From Planobispora rosea (lineage in GTDB: Bacteria > Actinomycetota > Actinomycetes > Streptosporangiales > Streptosporangiaceae): a stretch of DNA of 64,000 nucleotides. Within the stretch, counting starts at the first letter, position 1. Every line of letters begins with the position of its first letter. The DNA lies in NCBI RefSeq assembly GCF_014648175.1, contig NZ_BMQP01000004.1, positions 248,001 through 312,000 of the forward strand, written 5' to 3'. A program made the translations under genes and the position numbers. Below are positions 33,396 to 42,245 of this stretch, in pieces. The notes beneath the pieces were generated by a model that ran no database searches, was not told the origin of the DNA, and saw only the letters and a list, made by a program, of their open reading frames with translations.

Positions 33396-34115
33396 TCACG
33401 CGGCGGAACCGGCCGGGAAGTGCCGCGCCCACCAGGCCCGCCAGCGCGATTCCAGCGCGGCGAACGCCTCGTCGTCCAGGCCGTAGGCGGTGAGCACCAT
33501 CATGGCGCCGCCCTCCGGGTTGGCGGGCGAGGCGGGGGTCCGGCCCGCGACCAGCAGGCCGTCGCCCCAGCCGGCCACGGTGAGACCGAGCTGGTGGGCC
33601 GAGCGGAACCAGACCTCGCCGCGCAACCTCTCCCCGGTGGGGCCGTCCAGCTCGTACGGGCTCCCGGGGGCCAGCCCGGCCACGGCCGCGAACCCGGCCG
33701 CCCGGAGCACCGGCTCGCCCCCCGGGCCGGACAGGTACACGGTCCGCCGGTCGGCCCCCCGATGCCGTTCCAGGGCGAACCTGAGCTGGTGGACGAAGGT
33801 GATCCAGCCCTCGGTGATGTCGTCGTAGTAGGCGTCCCACTCCGGGTTGCCGCCGCGCGGGGCGCGGGTCAGCCGGAGCCGGGTCCGGTCGCCGAGGCCG
33901 GTCAGCTCGAAGCGGTCGCCACCCTGGACGTCCAGCCGGTATTCGGCGGCGGACTCGACGACGTTCTGGTGGTAGATGACCTCGATCTCCTTGTCGAGCT
34001 CGTCGCAGTGCCATCCGTGCCAGCGGCGGATCTGCTCGGTGTCGCGCAGGGCCTCCCACACCTCCTCGACGGGGGCGGAGATCACGACCTCGACGAAGAA
34101 CGGTTCATCTGTCAT
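33396..34115 (-). CDS. SRPBCC (AHSA1-like) domain protein
   Basis: 239 aa. The N-terminal half opens VEVVISAPVEEVWEALRDTEQIRRWHGW, here about residues 8-35, the usual AHSA1/START-like pattern with a hydrophobic ligand cavity; the C-terminal half (about 145-239) is a second, weaker helix-grip region ending in a tryptophan-rich helix. It overlaps the ArsR-like regulator gene by 11 bp, the common ArsR-SRPBCC operon arrangement of actinomycetes. Function unknown; likely ligand binding or co-chaperone. Confidence 0.83.
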   Translation of the reverse strand: MTDEPFFVEVVISAPVEEVWEALRDTEQIRRWHGWHCDELDKEIEVIYHQNVVESAAEYRLDVQGGDRFELTGLGDRTRLRLTRAPRGGNPEWDAYYDDITEGWITFVHQLRFALERHRGADRRTVYLSGPGGEPVLRAAGFAAVAGLAPGSPYELDGPTGERLRGEVWFRSAHQLGLTVAGWGDGLLVAGRTPASPANPEGGAMMVLTAYGLDDEAFAALESRWRAWWARHFPAGSAA

Positions 34116-34773
34116 CTTCGGCTCCTTGGCGGGGGGTGGGATGTCCCCCGGCGACGAGGCGGTAGGACCGCCCGCCGGGGGTGTCGAAGCGGGCCGCGAC
34201 CCGCGCGACCGCCTCGGCGAGCTCGTCGGTGAAGCGGTGCACGTCGCCCGGGGCGTCGAAGCGCACCTCGGCCTCCAACGTGAACGTCAGCAGCCGGACG
34301 CCCCGCCGGTCGGCGGCGGCGGCCATGCGGGTGACCTCGCGCACGGTGCCGGCGGCCACCTCGACCAGGTGCTCGGCGGCGTACCGGTCGGCGATGCGGC
34401 GGAACCCGTCGTCGACCCGGGCGGTCTCCCCGTCCCGCGGGGAAGCCCCGGCGGGCCCGGATTCCTCGCCGGCCGGGGTGAGCACGCCGGGATCGACGAG
34501 GAAGGCGTTGGCGGTGGCGCGCATCACCCGCTCGGTGAAGCCACGCCGCGGGCGTTCCTCCACCATCTCGATCAGTCCGGCCTGCTCCAGCGCCTTGACG
34601 TGGTAGTTCACCCGCTGGCGGGGCAGGTCCAGCTCGGCGGCGAGCTGGACGGCGGAGGCGGGCTCGCGCAGCCGGGCCAGCAACCGCCTGCGGATCGGGG
34701 TGAGCGCCACCCGGAGGCGGTCGGGCTCGTCCATGAGGCTCATCTCGGTTGCGGCCATATCGCCATGAGACAA
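34105..34773 (-). CDS. ArsR-like winged-helix regulator
   Basis: 222 aa. Residues about 15-75 form a helix-turn-helix (LTPIRRRLLARLREPASA, LAAELDLPRQRVNYHVKALEQAGLI) of the ArsR/HTH_20 type; the remaining 140 residues are an effector region. No cysteine metal site, so it is not a metal sensor of the SmtB kind. Cotranscribed with the SRPBCC gene. Starts at 34773, 34758 and 34743 are all possible. A TTGACA box at 34788-34793 and a TGAGACA/TGTCAA inverted arrangement just upstream mark the promoter-operator. Confidence 0.8.
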   Translation of the reverse strand: MSHGDMAATEMSLMDEPDRLRVALTPIRRRLLARLREPASAVQLAAELDLPRQRVNYHVKALEQAGLIEMVEERPRRGFTERVMRATANAFLVDPGVLTPAGEESGPAGASPRDGETARVDDGFRRIADRYAAEHLVEVAAGTVREVTRMAAAADRRGVRLLTFTLEAEVRFDAPGDVHRFTDELAEAVARVAARFDTPGGRSYRLVAGGHPTPRQGAEDDR

Positions 34774-34865
34774 TAGAAAAATTAATCTGTCAATTGATGG
34801 ACCGGCCGGCGGCGGGCCCGCACCCCGCCGATCAGAGGTGGCGGCACAGGGGCGGCGACGCTTCT

Positions 34866-34890
34866 TGACACTGTCATAGTTACAGTGTCA
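34866..34890. promoter_or_regulatory. MerR-type operator upstream of the MerR-like/VIT-vWA operon
   Basis: Perfect 9-bp inverted repeat TGACACTGT-N7-ACAGTGTCA. It begins one base into a TTGACA -35 hexamer (34865-34870) and ends 10 bp before the MerR-like ATG. An operator filling the -35 to -10 spacer is the classic MerR arrangement. Confidence 0.75.
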
Positions 34891-34900
34891 TTGTGGGTCC

Positions 34901-35683
34901 ATGGAATGGACGATCGGTGAGCTGGTGGAGCGGGCCTCCCAGGCGCTGGGCCCGGCGGAGCGGCCCAACGGCCGGGTCCGCGACGTGCCCAACGAGCGTC
35001 TCGTCCGGTGGTACGCCACGATCGGCCTGCTGGACCCGCCCCTGGCCCGCCGCGGGCGCGTCGCCCTGTACGGCAGGCGGCACCTGCTCCAGCTCATCGC
35101 CGTCAAGCGCCGCCAGGCGGACGGCCGGAGCATCGCCGAGATCCAGGCCGAGCTGACCGGCGCCACCGACCGCGCCCTGGAGACGATCGCCCGCATCCCC
35201 GCCGGGCTCCCCCCGGCCCCCGGCGACACCGTCACCCCCACCGCACCCGCCGATCCCGGCCACGGCTCGCCCGGCGCGACCGGCCACGGCCCGCCGGGAA
35301 CGACCGGCGCGGGGAACACGGCCGCCCCCAAGGCCGCACGCCCGCGTTTCTGGGCCGAAGCACCCGCCCCTCCACCGGCTCCCGGAGCCGGCGGCCCTCC
35401 GTCCACCGCCCCCGACCGGGAGGCCGCCGGACACACGACCGAACGGGAAGCCGCCGGAACCACAGCCGCCGCGGGCCCGGCCGGGCCCGGGACGGCCGCC
35501 GCCGCTCGCCTCCCCGTCACGGCCGTGCCCGCCCTGCGGCTGGCGCCCGGCGTGACCCTCCTGCTCGACGGCGCCGGCCGCACCCCGTCCGGCGACGACC
35601 TCGCCGCGATCGGCGCCGCCTCCGAGGCGCTGGTCACGCTCCTGCGCAACCGTGAACTCGCCCCTCCGGAAGGAAGCCCATGA
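34901..35683 (+). CDS. MerR-like regulator with long linker and C-terminal domain
   Basis: 260 aa. Residues 1-95 hold a MerR-like winged helix (WTIGELVERA, then RLVRWYATIGLLDPP and RRHLLQLIAVKRRQADG). Residues about 105-210 are a Gly/Pro/Ala-rich linker. Residues about 212-256 are an ordered C-terminal segment (VTAVPALRLAPGVTLLLDG) that is not a MerR effector domain I know. Its stop overlaps the VIT-vWA start by 4 bp, so the two proteins are made together. The operator just upstream suggests autoregulation. Confidence 0.83.
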   Translation: MEWTIGELVERASQALGPAERPNGRVRDVPNERLVRWYATIGLLDPPLARRGRVALYGRRHLLQLIAVKRRQADGRSIAEIQAELTGATDRALETIARIPAGLPPAPGDTVTPTAPADPGHGSPGATGHGPPGTTGAGNTAAPKAARPRFWAEAPAPPPAPGAGGPPSTAPDREAAGHTTEREAAGTTAAAGPAGPGTAAAARLPVTAVPALRLAPGVTLLLDGAGRTPSGDDLAAIGAASEALVTLLRNRELAPPEGSP

Positions 35684-38067
35684 TGATCGACCACATCACC
35701 CCGCTGCGCCCGGACGAGTGCGAGCCGGTCCCCGACGCCGGGCTGGGCGCGCTCGTCACCGAACGCGGGAACCTGCCTCTGGAGAGTGTGGACGTCACCG
35801 CCGACGTCACGGGCCTGGCCGCCGGAGTCCGGGTCACCCAGGGTTTCCGCAACCCCTTCGACGTGCCGCTGGAGGCGACCTACATCTTCCCGCTGCCCGA
35901 CCGGGCCGCCGTCACGGCCTTCCGGATGGAGGCCGACGGGCGGGTCGTCGAGGGCGTGCTGAAGGAGCGCGGGCAGGCCAGGGCCGACTACGACCAGGCG
36001 ATCTCCGAGGGGAGACGGGCCGCGATCGCCGAGGAGGACCGGCCCGACGTCTTCACCATCAGGGTCGGCAACATCGTGCCGGGCGAGCGGGTCACCGTCC
36101 GCCTGACCCTCGACCAGCCCCTCCCCTACGAGGACGGCGCGGCGACCTTCCGCTTCCCCCTGGTCGTCGCCCCCCGCTACATCCCCGGCACCCCGCTCGA
36201 CGGCGACCAGGCCGGCGGCGGCTGGGCCCCGGACACCGACGCGGTCCCCGACGCCTCCCGCATCACCCCGCCGGTGCTGCTTCCCGGCTTCCCCAACCCG
36301 GTACGGCTCTCGCTCGCGGCCACGATCGACGCCGGCGGGCTGGAGCTGCGCGAGGTCCGCTCCAGCCTGCACACGGTCGTGCGGGAGGGGAACACGGTGC
36401 AGTTGCAGCCCGGTGAGCGTCTGGACCGCGACTTCATCCTCCGTCTGGCGTTCGACGCCTCCACCTCGCTCTCGCTGGTCCCCGACGGAGAGGGCGCGGA
36501 GGGCACGTTCGCGCTGACCGTGGTCCCGCCGGAGGCCCCGCCCACGGCCGCTCCCAAGGACGTCGTCCTGGTGCTCGACCGGTCGGGCAGCATGACCGGC
36601 TGGAAGATGGTCGCCGCCCGGCGTGCGGCCGCCCGCATCGTCGACACGCTGACCTCCGGCGACCGGTTCGCCGTGCTCTCCTTCGACACGGTGGTGGAGC
36701 ACCCCGAGCGGCTCGGCGCGGGCCTGGTCGAGGCCTCCGACCGCAACCGCTACCGGGCGGTGGAGCACCTGGCCCGACTGGAGGCCCGGGGCGGCACCGA
36801 GATGCTCCAGCCGCTGGAGCAGGCCGTCGCCCTGCTGGGCGACCCGTCCAGGGACCGGGTGCTGGTGCTGGTCACCGACGGTCAGATCGGCAACGAGGAC
36901 CAGATCCTGGAACGGCTCGGCGCCCGTCTGGCCGGGGTGCGCGTGCACACGGTCGGCATCGACCGCGCGGTCAACGCGGGTTTCCTGAGCCGCCTGACCG
37001 GGTTCGGCAAGGGCCGGTGCGAGCTGGTCGAGTCGGAGGACCAGCTGGACGAGGCGATGGAGAACATCCATCGCAGGATCGGCTCGCCGCTGGTCACCGA
37101 CCTGTCGCTCAAGGGCGACGGGCTCGACCTGGTCCCCGGCGCGACCGGCCACCTCGGCGCGGTCTACCCGGGCGTGCCGCTGACCGTGCACGGACGCTAC
37201 CGGGGCGACGCCTCGGGGGCGGTGGTCCTGAGCGGGCTGGACACCGCCGGGCGGCCGTGGGAGCAGCGCGTCATCGGGAGCAGGACGGACAACCCCGCCG
37301 TGCGGTCCATCTGGGCGCGGGCGCGGCTGCGCATGCTGGAGGACCGCTACGCCGCCGGGGACCACTCCCTGGAGGAGGAGATCATCGCGTTCTCCCTCCG
37401 GTACGGCGTGCTCTGCCGGTTCACCGCGTTCGTCGCGGTCGACACCCACGTGGTCGCCGAGGGCGGCCCGCAGCACAAAGTGGTCCAGCCGGTGGAGCTC
37501 CCGAGCGGCTGGCAGGCCCCGCCCGCCGCGCCGCCGATGAGCCTGATGGCCGCGCCCGCCCTCATGCCCGCGTCCATGCCCGCCCCCCGGGCGGCCTTCC
37601 GTATGGCGGCCCCCGGATCGGCGTTCACGCCGCCGCCCGCCCCGGCCTCCGCGGAGTTCGCGGAGCCGGCCGGGCCGGGTGTGCCCACGCCCGCGGCGGG
37701 GGCGCCGGCGTACGGCGCGGGCGGCTCCATCGACTGGATGGAGCACGAGCAGGAGAGGAGTGCCGCAGCGCGGGAGCCGCTGGACCCGTTCCGGGAGCAG
37801 CTGGCCGAGGAGCTCCGGCGGTTGCGGGCCGCCGCCTCCCTGCGGGCCGAGGACCGGCGCCGGTACCTGGCCGACCTCGGCACCCGCCTGGCGGGGCTGG
37901 CCGCCCACCACGGCGGCCACGCCGAACTGGAGGCGCTGGCCAGAGACCTGACGGCGGGTGATCCCGCGGTGGACGTGGACACGCTGTGGCAGCTGGCCGA
38001 GCACACCCTGGAGACCCTGCTCCAGCGGGGGCCGGGCGGGAAGCGGCGCCCGTTCTGGAAGCGGTGA
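35680..38067 (+). CDS. VIT and von Willebrand factor A domain protein
   Basis: 795 aa. Residues about 15-150 are a VIT domain (ADVTGLAAGVRVTQGFRN, YIFPLPDRAAV); residues about 290-470 are a vWA domain with an intact metal-ion adhesion site: D300-x-S302-x-S304, T373 and D400. A Pro/Ala/Met-rich linker (about 605-690) precedes a charged helical tail (700-795). No signal peptide or membrane segment, so unlike animal inter-alpha-trypsin chains it is cytoplasmic. The vWA site should bind a partner protein through a metal ion. The partner regulator is encoded with a 4-bp overlap upstream. Role unknown. Confidence 0.88.
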   Translation: MMIDHITPLRPDECEPVPDAGLGALVTERGNLPLESVDVTADVTGLAAGVRVTQGFRNPFDVPLEATYIFPLPDRAAVTAFRMEADGRVVEGVLKERGQARADYDQAISEGRRAAIAEEDRPDVFTIRVGNIVPGERVTVRLTLDQPLPYEDGAATFRFPLVVAPRYIPGTPLDGDQAGGGWAPDTDAVPDASRITPPVLLPGFPNPVRLSLAATIDAGGLELREVRSSLHTVVREGNTVQLQPGERLDRDFILRLAFDASTSLSLVPDGEGAEGTFALTVVPPEAPPTAAPKDVVLVLDRSGSMTGWKMVAARRAAARIVDTLTSGDRFAVLSFDTVVEHPERLGAGLVEASDRNRYRAVEHLARLEARGGTEMLQPLEQAVALLGDPSRDRVLVLVTDGQIGNEDQILERLGARLAGVRVHTVGIDRAVNAGFLSRLTGFGKGRCELVESEDQLDEAMENIHRRIGSPLVTDLSLKGDGLDLVPGATGHLGAVYPGVPLTVHGRYRGDASGAVVLSGLDTAGRPWEQRVIGSRTDNPAVRSIWARARLRMLEDRYAAGDHSLEEEIIAFSLRYGVLCRFTAFVAVDTHVVAEGGPQHKVVQPVELPSGWQAPPAAPPMSLMAAPALMPASMPAPRAAFRMAAPGSAFTPPPAPASAEFAEPAGPGVPTPAAGAPAYGAGGSIDWMEHEQERSAAAREPLDPFREQLAEELRRLRAAASLRAEDRRRYLADLGTRLAGLAAHHGGHAELEALARDLTAGDPAVDVDTLWQLAEHTLETLLQRGPGGKRRPFWKR

Positions 38068-38134
38068 GGCGCCCGTGACCCGGCAGGCCGGCCGTCATGA
38101 CCGAGCCTGCCGAGGTCATCGATGGACGCGGCAC

Positions 38135-38171
38135 CCGGTCAGGCGCCCGGCCGAGGAGGGTGCCTGACCGG
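38135..38171 (+). terminator. hairpin after the VIT-vWA gene
   Basis: 10-bp perfect stem (CCGGTCAGGC, 38135-38144, with 38162-38171), 17-nt loop that is itself GC-rich. It ends the MerR-like/VIT-vWA transcript and lies just before the promoter of the next gene. Confidence 0.55.
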
Positions 38172-38198
38172 CCGGGTCACGTCGGCTAGGGTGCGAGG

Positions 38199-39833
38199 AT
38201 GACGAGCCCGATCTTCGATCTCTGCGACGACTACGTCACCCGTTCCGCCGCGCTCGACCCGGTCGGCGCCGCGGCCTCCGGCATCGACGTCGAGTTCGCC
38301 GCGACCTCCGATTACAGCCCGGACGGGTACGCCGCCCAGGCCGACCTGATCCGCCGGACCCTGGGAACGCTGAGCACGCTGGAGCCGGAGGGCGAGGCGG
38401 ACGTGCGGGCCGCCGCCCACCTGCGGGAGCGCCTGGAGGCCGAGCTCGCCTGCCATGAGATCGGCGAACCGTTGCGCGCCGTACAGGCGCCGTTCGGGCT
38501 CCTCACCGACCTGCGGGACGGCGTCGACCTGCTGCCGCACGAGACCGAGGACGACTGGCGGAACGTGGCGGCGCGGCTGGCGGGCATGCCGGAGATGCTC
38601 GGCAGCTGGCGGACGAGCCTGGAGGAGGGGCTCTCCCGCGGCCTGGCCGCGGCCCGCCGCCAGGCGCTGGAGCTGGCGGTGCAGGCCGAGCTGTTCGCGA
38701 CGGGCGCCACGCACGCGGGCCTGATCGGCTCCTACGGCGACGGGCCCGCGCGGAGCGCACTGGAGAAGGGCGCGGCGGCGGCCTACTCCGCCTACGCCGA
38801 GACCGCCCGCTACCTGCGCGAGGAGTACGCCCCCCGGGCGGCCGGGACCGACGCGGTCGGGGCGGAGCGCTACGCGGTGAACTCCCGGCTGAACCTGGGC
38901 GCCGACATCGACCTGGCCGACGCCTACGAGTGGGGCTGGGCCGAGCTGGCCCGGATCGAGGAGGAACTGGCCGCCGAGGCGCACCGGGTACGGCCCGGCG
39001 CGTCGGTGGCGGAGGCGACCGCGATCCTCGACGGGACGCAGTTCGTCGAGGGCCTCGACGCCTACCGGGACTGGCTGCAGGAGCGCCACGACCAGGCGAT
39101 CGAGCAGCTCCACGGCACCCACTTCGACATCGCCGAGCCGCTGCGCCGGGTGGACGTGACCCTGTCCCTCGGCTCGACCTCGGGCGCGGCCTACTACACC
39201 TCGCCGAGCGAGGACCTGTCCCGGCCGGGCCGTACCTGGTGGCCGGTGGGCGAGGGCGCCGGGGAGCGGTTCACCGTCTGGAACGAGCTGACCACGGTCT
39301 TCCACGAGGGCGTGCCCGGCCACCACCTGCAGCTCGGCCAGACCCGGGTGGCCGGGGAGAGCCTGTCGCGCTTCGGCCGGAACTCGTGGGTGAGCGGGCA
39401 CGGCGAGGGCTGGGCGTTGTACGCCGAGCGGCTCGCCGACGAGCTGGGCTGGTTCACCGAACCGGGCACCCGCCTGGGCATGCTCGGCGGATCGGCGCTG
39501 CGGGCCGCCCGGGTGGTCATCGACATCGGCGTGCACCTGGACCTGCCGCTGCCCGACGGCTCGAAGTGGACCTTCGACAAGGCGTGCGAGGTGCTGCGCG
39601 ACCGCGGCCGGTGCGAACCGCACCGGGTCCACGCCGAGGTGGTCCGCTACTTCGGCTGGCCGGGTCAGGCGCCGTCCTACAAGCTCGGCGAGCGCGCCTG
39701 GCTGGCCGCCCGCGAGGAGGCCCGGCAGCGTCTGGGCGCGGACTTCGACCTGCGCCGCTGGCACACCGCCGCCCTGGACCTGGGCCCGGTCGGCCTGGCG
39801 AGCCTGGCCGACGCCCTGCGCCGCGTCGGCTGA
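38199..39833 (+). CDS. DUF885 family protein, predicted metallo-carboxypeptidase-like
   Basis: 544 aa, typical for DUF885. A gluzincin-like metal motif is visible as H369-E370-G-V-P-G-H375 with a second motif SGHGEGWALYAERL about 30 residues later. The family is thought to comprise zinc peptidases distantly related to M2/M32; substrate unknown. No signal peptide. A TAGGGT box ends 6 nt before the ATG and no ribosome site is present, so the message is probably leaderless. Confidence 0.87.
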   Translation: MTSPIFDLCDDYVTRSAALDPVGAAASGIDVEFAATSDYSPDGYAAQADLIRRTLGTLSTLEPEGEADVRAAAHLRERLEAELACHEIGEPLRAVQAPFGLLTDLRDGVDLLPHETEDDWRNVAARLAGMPEMLGSWRTSLEEGLSRGLAAARRQALELAVQAELFATGATHAGLIGSYGDGPARSALEKGAAAAYSAYAETARYLREEYAPRAAGTDAVGAERYAVNSRLNLGADIDLADAYEWGWAELARIEEELAAEAHRVRPGASVAEATAILDGTQFVEGLDAYRDWLQERHDQAIEQLHGTHFDIAEPLRRVDVTLSLGSTSGAAYYTSPSEDLSRPGRTWWPVGEGAGERFTVWNELTTVFHEGVPGHHLQLGQTRVAGESLSRFGRNSWVSGHGEGWALYAERLADELGWFTEPGTRLGMLGGSALRAARVVIDIGVHLDLPLPDGSKWTFDKACEVLRDRGRCEPHRVHAEVVRYFGWPGQAPSYKLGERAWLAAREEARQRLGADFDLRRWHTAALDLGPVGLASLADALRRVG

Positions 39834-39844
39834 CGCGGCGCCCT

Positions 39845-39892
39845 CCACGCTCCGCCCGTCCCACGCTCCGCCCGTCCCACGCTCCACCCGCC
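39845..39892. repeat. 16-bp tandem repeat between the DUF885 and arylsulfatase genes
   Basis: ccacgctccgcccgtc at 39845-39860 and 39861-39876, with a diverged copy at 39877-39892. Non-coding, 11 bp after the DUF885 stop codon. Confidence 0.88.
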
Positions 39893-39969
39893 CGCGCGTT
39901 CACCCGTCCCCGGGAAGCTCTGTACGGCGGTGACAAGGATTCGGCGCGTCCGGTTCCTATAATCCGCCC

Positions 39970-42231
39970 ATGATCGAGTACGAGGGCTTCCCGGGACGGG
40001 TCGGACGGACGTTCGCGGGGTCGGAACCCTGGTGGCCGCCCCGGGCGTCGGCGGCGGGGAAGCCCAACGTCGTCATCGTGCTCGCCGACGACGTCGGCTT
40101 CTCCGACCTGGGCTGCTACGGCTCCGAGATCCCCACCCCGAACCTGGACGCGCTCGCCGGGCGGGGCGTGCGCTGGACCAACTTCCACGTCACGCCCATG
40201 TGCTCGCCGACCAGGGCGGCGCTGCTGACCGGGGTGAACCCGCACCTGACCGGGGTCGGCCACGTGGCCAACTCCGACCCGGGCTTCCCCGGCTACACCG
40301 GGGAGATCTCCCGCGACGCGGTCACCGCCGCCGAGATCTTCCGGGACGCCGGATGGGCCACGTTCGCAATCGGGAAGTGGCACCTCACCAAGGACTCCGA
40401 CATGTCGGACGCCGGGCCCCGGCACGCCTGGCCGCTGCAGCGGGGGTTCGACCGCTTCTACGGCTTCCTGGAGGCATTCACCAACTTCCACCACCCGCAC
40501 CGGCTGGTGGAGGACAACCACACGGTCGAGGTGGACCGCTACCCCGACGGCTACTACCTGACCGACGACCTCACCGACCGGGCCGTCCGCATGATCCGGC
40601 AGCTCAGGGCGTCGGACCCGGACCGGCCGTTCTTCCTGTACTTCGCGCACGGCGCCGCGCACGCGCCGCTGCAGGCCAAGGCGGAGGACATCGCCGCGCA
40701 CCGGGGCGTCTACGACGTGGGCTGGGACGTGATCCGGGAGCGCAGGCACCGGCGCCAGATCGAACTCGGCGTGCTCCCGGCGGGCACTCCCCTGCCGCCC
40801 CGCGACGCCGTGCCCGGTGACGACGTCCCGGCCTGGGACTGCCTGGGCGAGGACGAGCGGCGGCTCTTCGCCCGCTACATGGAGGTCTACGCGGCGATGA
40901 TCTCCGGCATCGACGCGAGCGCGGGACGGCTGCGGGACTGCCTGGCCGGGCTCGGCGAGCTGGAGAACACGATCTTCGTCTTCACCTCCGACAACGGCGG
41001 CTCCCGCGAGGGCGAGGAACGCGGGACCACGCAGTACTTCCGTACGCTGCTGTCGAAGAACAGCGGGCACGACCGCGAGGACCTCGCCGCCGACCTGGCC
41101 AGGATCGACCTGGTCGGCGGGCCGCGGACGCTGCCGCACTACCCGCGCGGCTGGGCGGCGGTCTCCAACACCCCGTTCCGTCTCTACAAGACCAACACCC
41201 ACGCGGGCGGCCACTCGGTGCCGTTCCTCTTCTCCTGGCCCGCGGGGCTGGACGCCTCGGGCCTGCGCGACCAGTGGGCCTTCGTCACCGACCTGCTGCC
41301 GACCCTGCTCGACCTCACCGGGATCGAGGCCGCCGAGGGACTGCCCCGGACGGGGGTCTCGCTGGACGGCCCGCTGCGCGAGGCCGCCGCCGCGCACGGC
41401 CACACCGAGCAGTACTTCGAGCTCGGCGGGAACCGCGGCTTCTACCGTGACGGCTGGGAGGCGGTCACCCGGCACCGGCCGCTGACCCCGTTCGGCGACC
41501 ACGAGTGGGAGCTGTACGACCAGCGCGCCGACCGCGTCCAGCTCCACGACCTGGCGGCCGACCGGCCCGAGCTGGTCACCGAGCTCGCCGCCGCCTGGGA
41601 GGGGGCCGCCCGGGAGAACCTGGTGTACCCGCTGGACGAGGGCTCGCGCCTGCGCTACCTGCTGCGTCCGCCGTGGCACGCCGACGCCGGTCCGGTACGG
41701 CTGACGCCGGACCTGCACACCCTGGAGCGGTGGCGTTCGCTCCAGCTCATCCAGTGGCGTTCCTTCACGATCGAGGCGGAGATCGCCGAGCCGGGCGAGG
41801 GCGTGCTGGTGGCCCACGGCGACCAGGGCGGCGGCTACGTCCTGTACGTGGCGGACGGGGAGCTGGTCTTCGCGCTCAACGCCTACGGGGTGATGCACGA
41901 GCTGCGGGCGGGGGCCGTACCGGAGCGGACCGCGCGGGTGGAGGTGGGCGCGCCCGGCGGCTGGGTCTGGGACGTCACCGTCCTGGCCGACGGACGGGAG
42001 CGGGCGTCCGCGGCGGGCCTGCCGATGCTCGCCGCGATGGCTCCGTTCGAGGGCGTCGACGTCGGGATCGACCGCCGCTCCCCCGTCTCCTGGGACCTCT
42101 ACGAGGCGCGCGGCCCCTTCCCGTTCACCGGGGCGCTGACCGCCGTCACCTACACCCCGGGCCCCTTCGCACCCGACGCCGGGCAGAACTTCCTGGAGAT
42201 CGTCCGGGAGATCGGCCGTCGTTACGAGTGA
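39970..42231 (+). CDS. arylsulfatase (formylglycine-dependent sulfatase)
   Basis: 753 aa. The sulfatase signature CSPTRAALLTG carries the cysteine C78 that becomes formylglycine; calcium ligands come from LADDVGFSD (39-47) and FTSDNGGS. GKWHL is the second family motif. The C-terminal 190 residues form an additional beta-rich domain seen in large arylsulfatases. No secretion signal is visible. It hydrolyses sulfate esters; no formylglycine-generating enzyme gene is in the window. A perfect TATAAT ends 6 nt before the ATG, so the transcript is leaderless. Confidence 0.91.
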   Translation: MIEYEGFPGRVGRTFAGSEPWWPPRASAAGKPNVVIVLADDVGFSDLGCYGSEIPTPNLDALAGRGVRWTNFHVTPMCSPTRAALLTGVNPHLTGVGHVANSDPGFPGYTGEISRDAVTAAEIFRDAGWATFAIGKWHLTKDSDMSDAGPRHAWPLQRGFDRFYGFLEAFTNFHHPHRLVEDNHTVEVDRYPDGYYLTDDLTDRAVRMIRQLRASDPDRPFFLYFAHGAAHAPLQAKAEDIAAHRGVYDVGWDVIRERRHRRQIELGVLPAGTPLPPRDAVPGDDVPAWDCLGEDERRLFARYMEVYAAMISGIDASAGRLRDCLAGLGELENTIFVFTSDNGGSREGEERGTTQYFRTLLSKNSGHDREDLAADLARIDLVGGPRTLPHYPRGWAAVSNTPFRLYKTNTHAGGHSVPFLFSWPAGLDASGLRDQWAFVTDLLPTLLDLTGIEAAEGLPRTGVSLDGPLREAAAAHGHTEQYFELGGNRGFYRDGWEAVTRHRPLTPFGDHEWELYDQRADRVQLHDLAADRPELVTELAAAWEGAARENLVYPLDEGSRLRYLLRPPWHADAGPVRLTPDLHTLERWRSLQLIQWRSFTIEAEIAEPGEGVLVAHGDQGGGYVLYVADGELVFALNAYGVMHELRAGAVPERTARVEVGAPGGWVWDVTVLADGRERASAAGLPMLAAMAPFEGVDVGIDRRSPVSWDLYEARGPFPFTGALTAVTYTPGPFAPDAGQNFLEIVREIGRRYE

Positions 42232-42245
42232 CGTAGAGTGGCGGA

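Noticed and set aside
34888-38004. A 1038-codon minus-strand frame antisense to the VIT-vWA gene
   Set aside because: It is the complement of a gene with intact VIT and vWA motifs, and has no recognisable domain itself.
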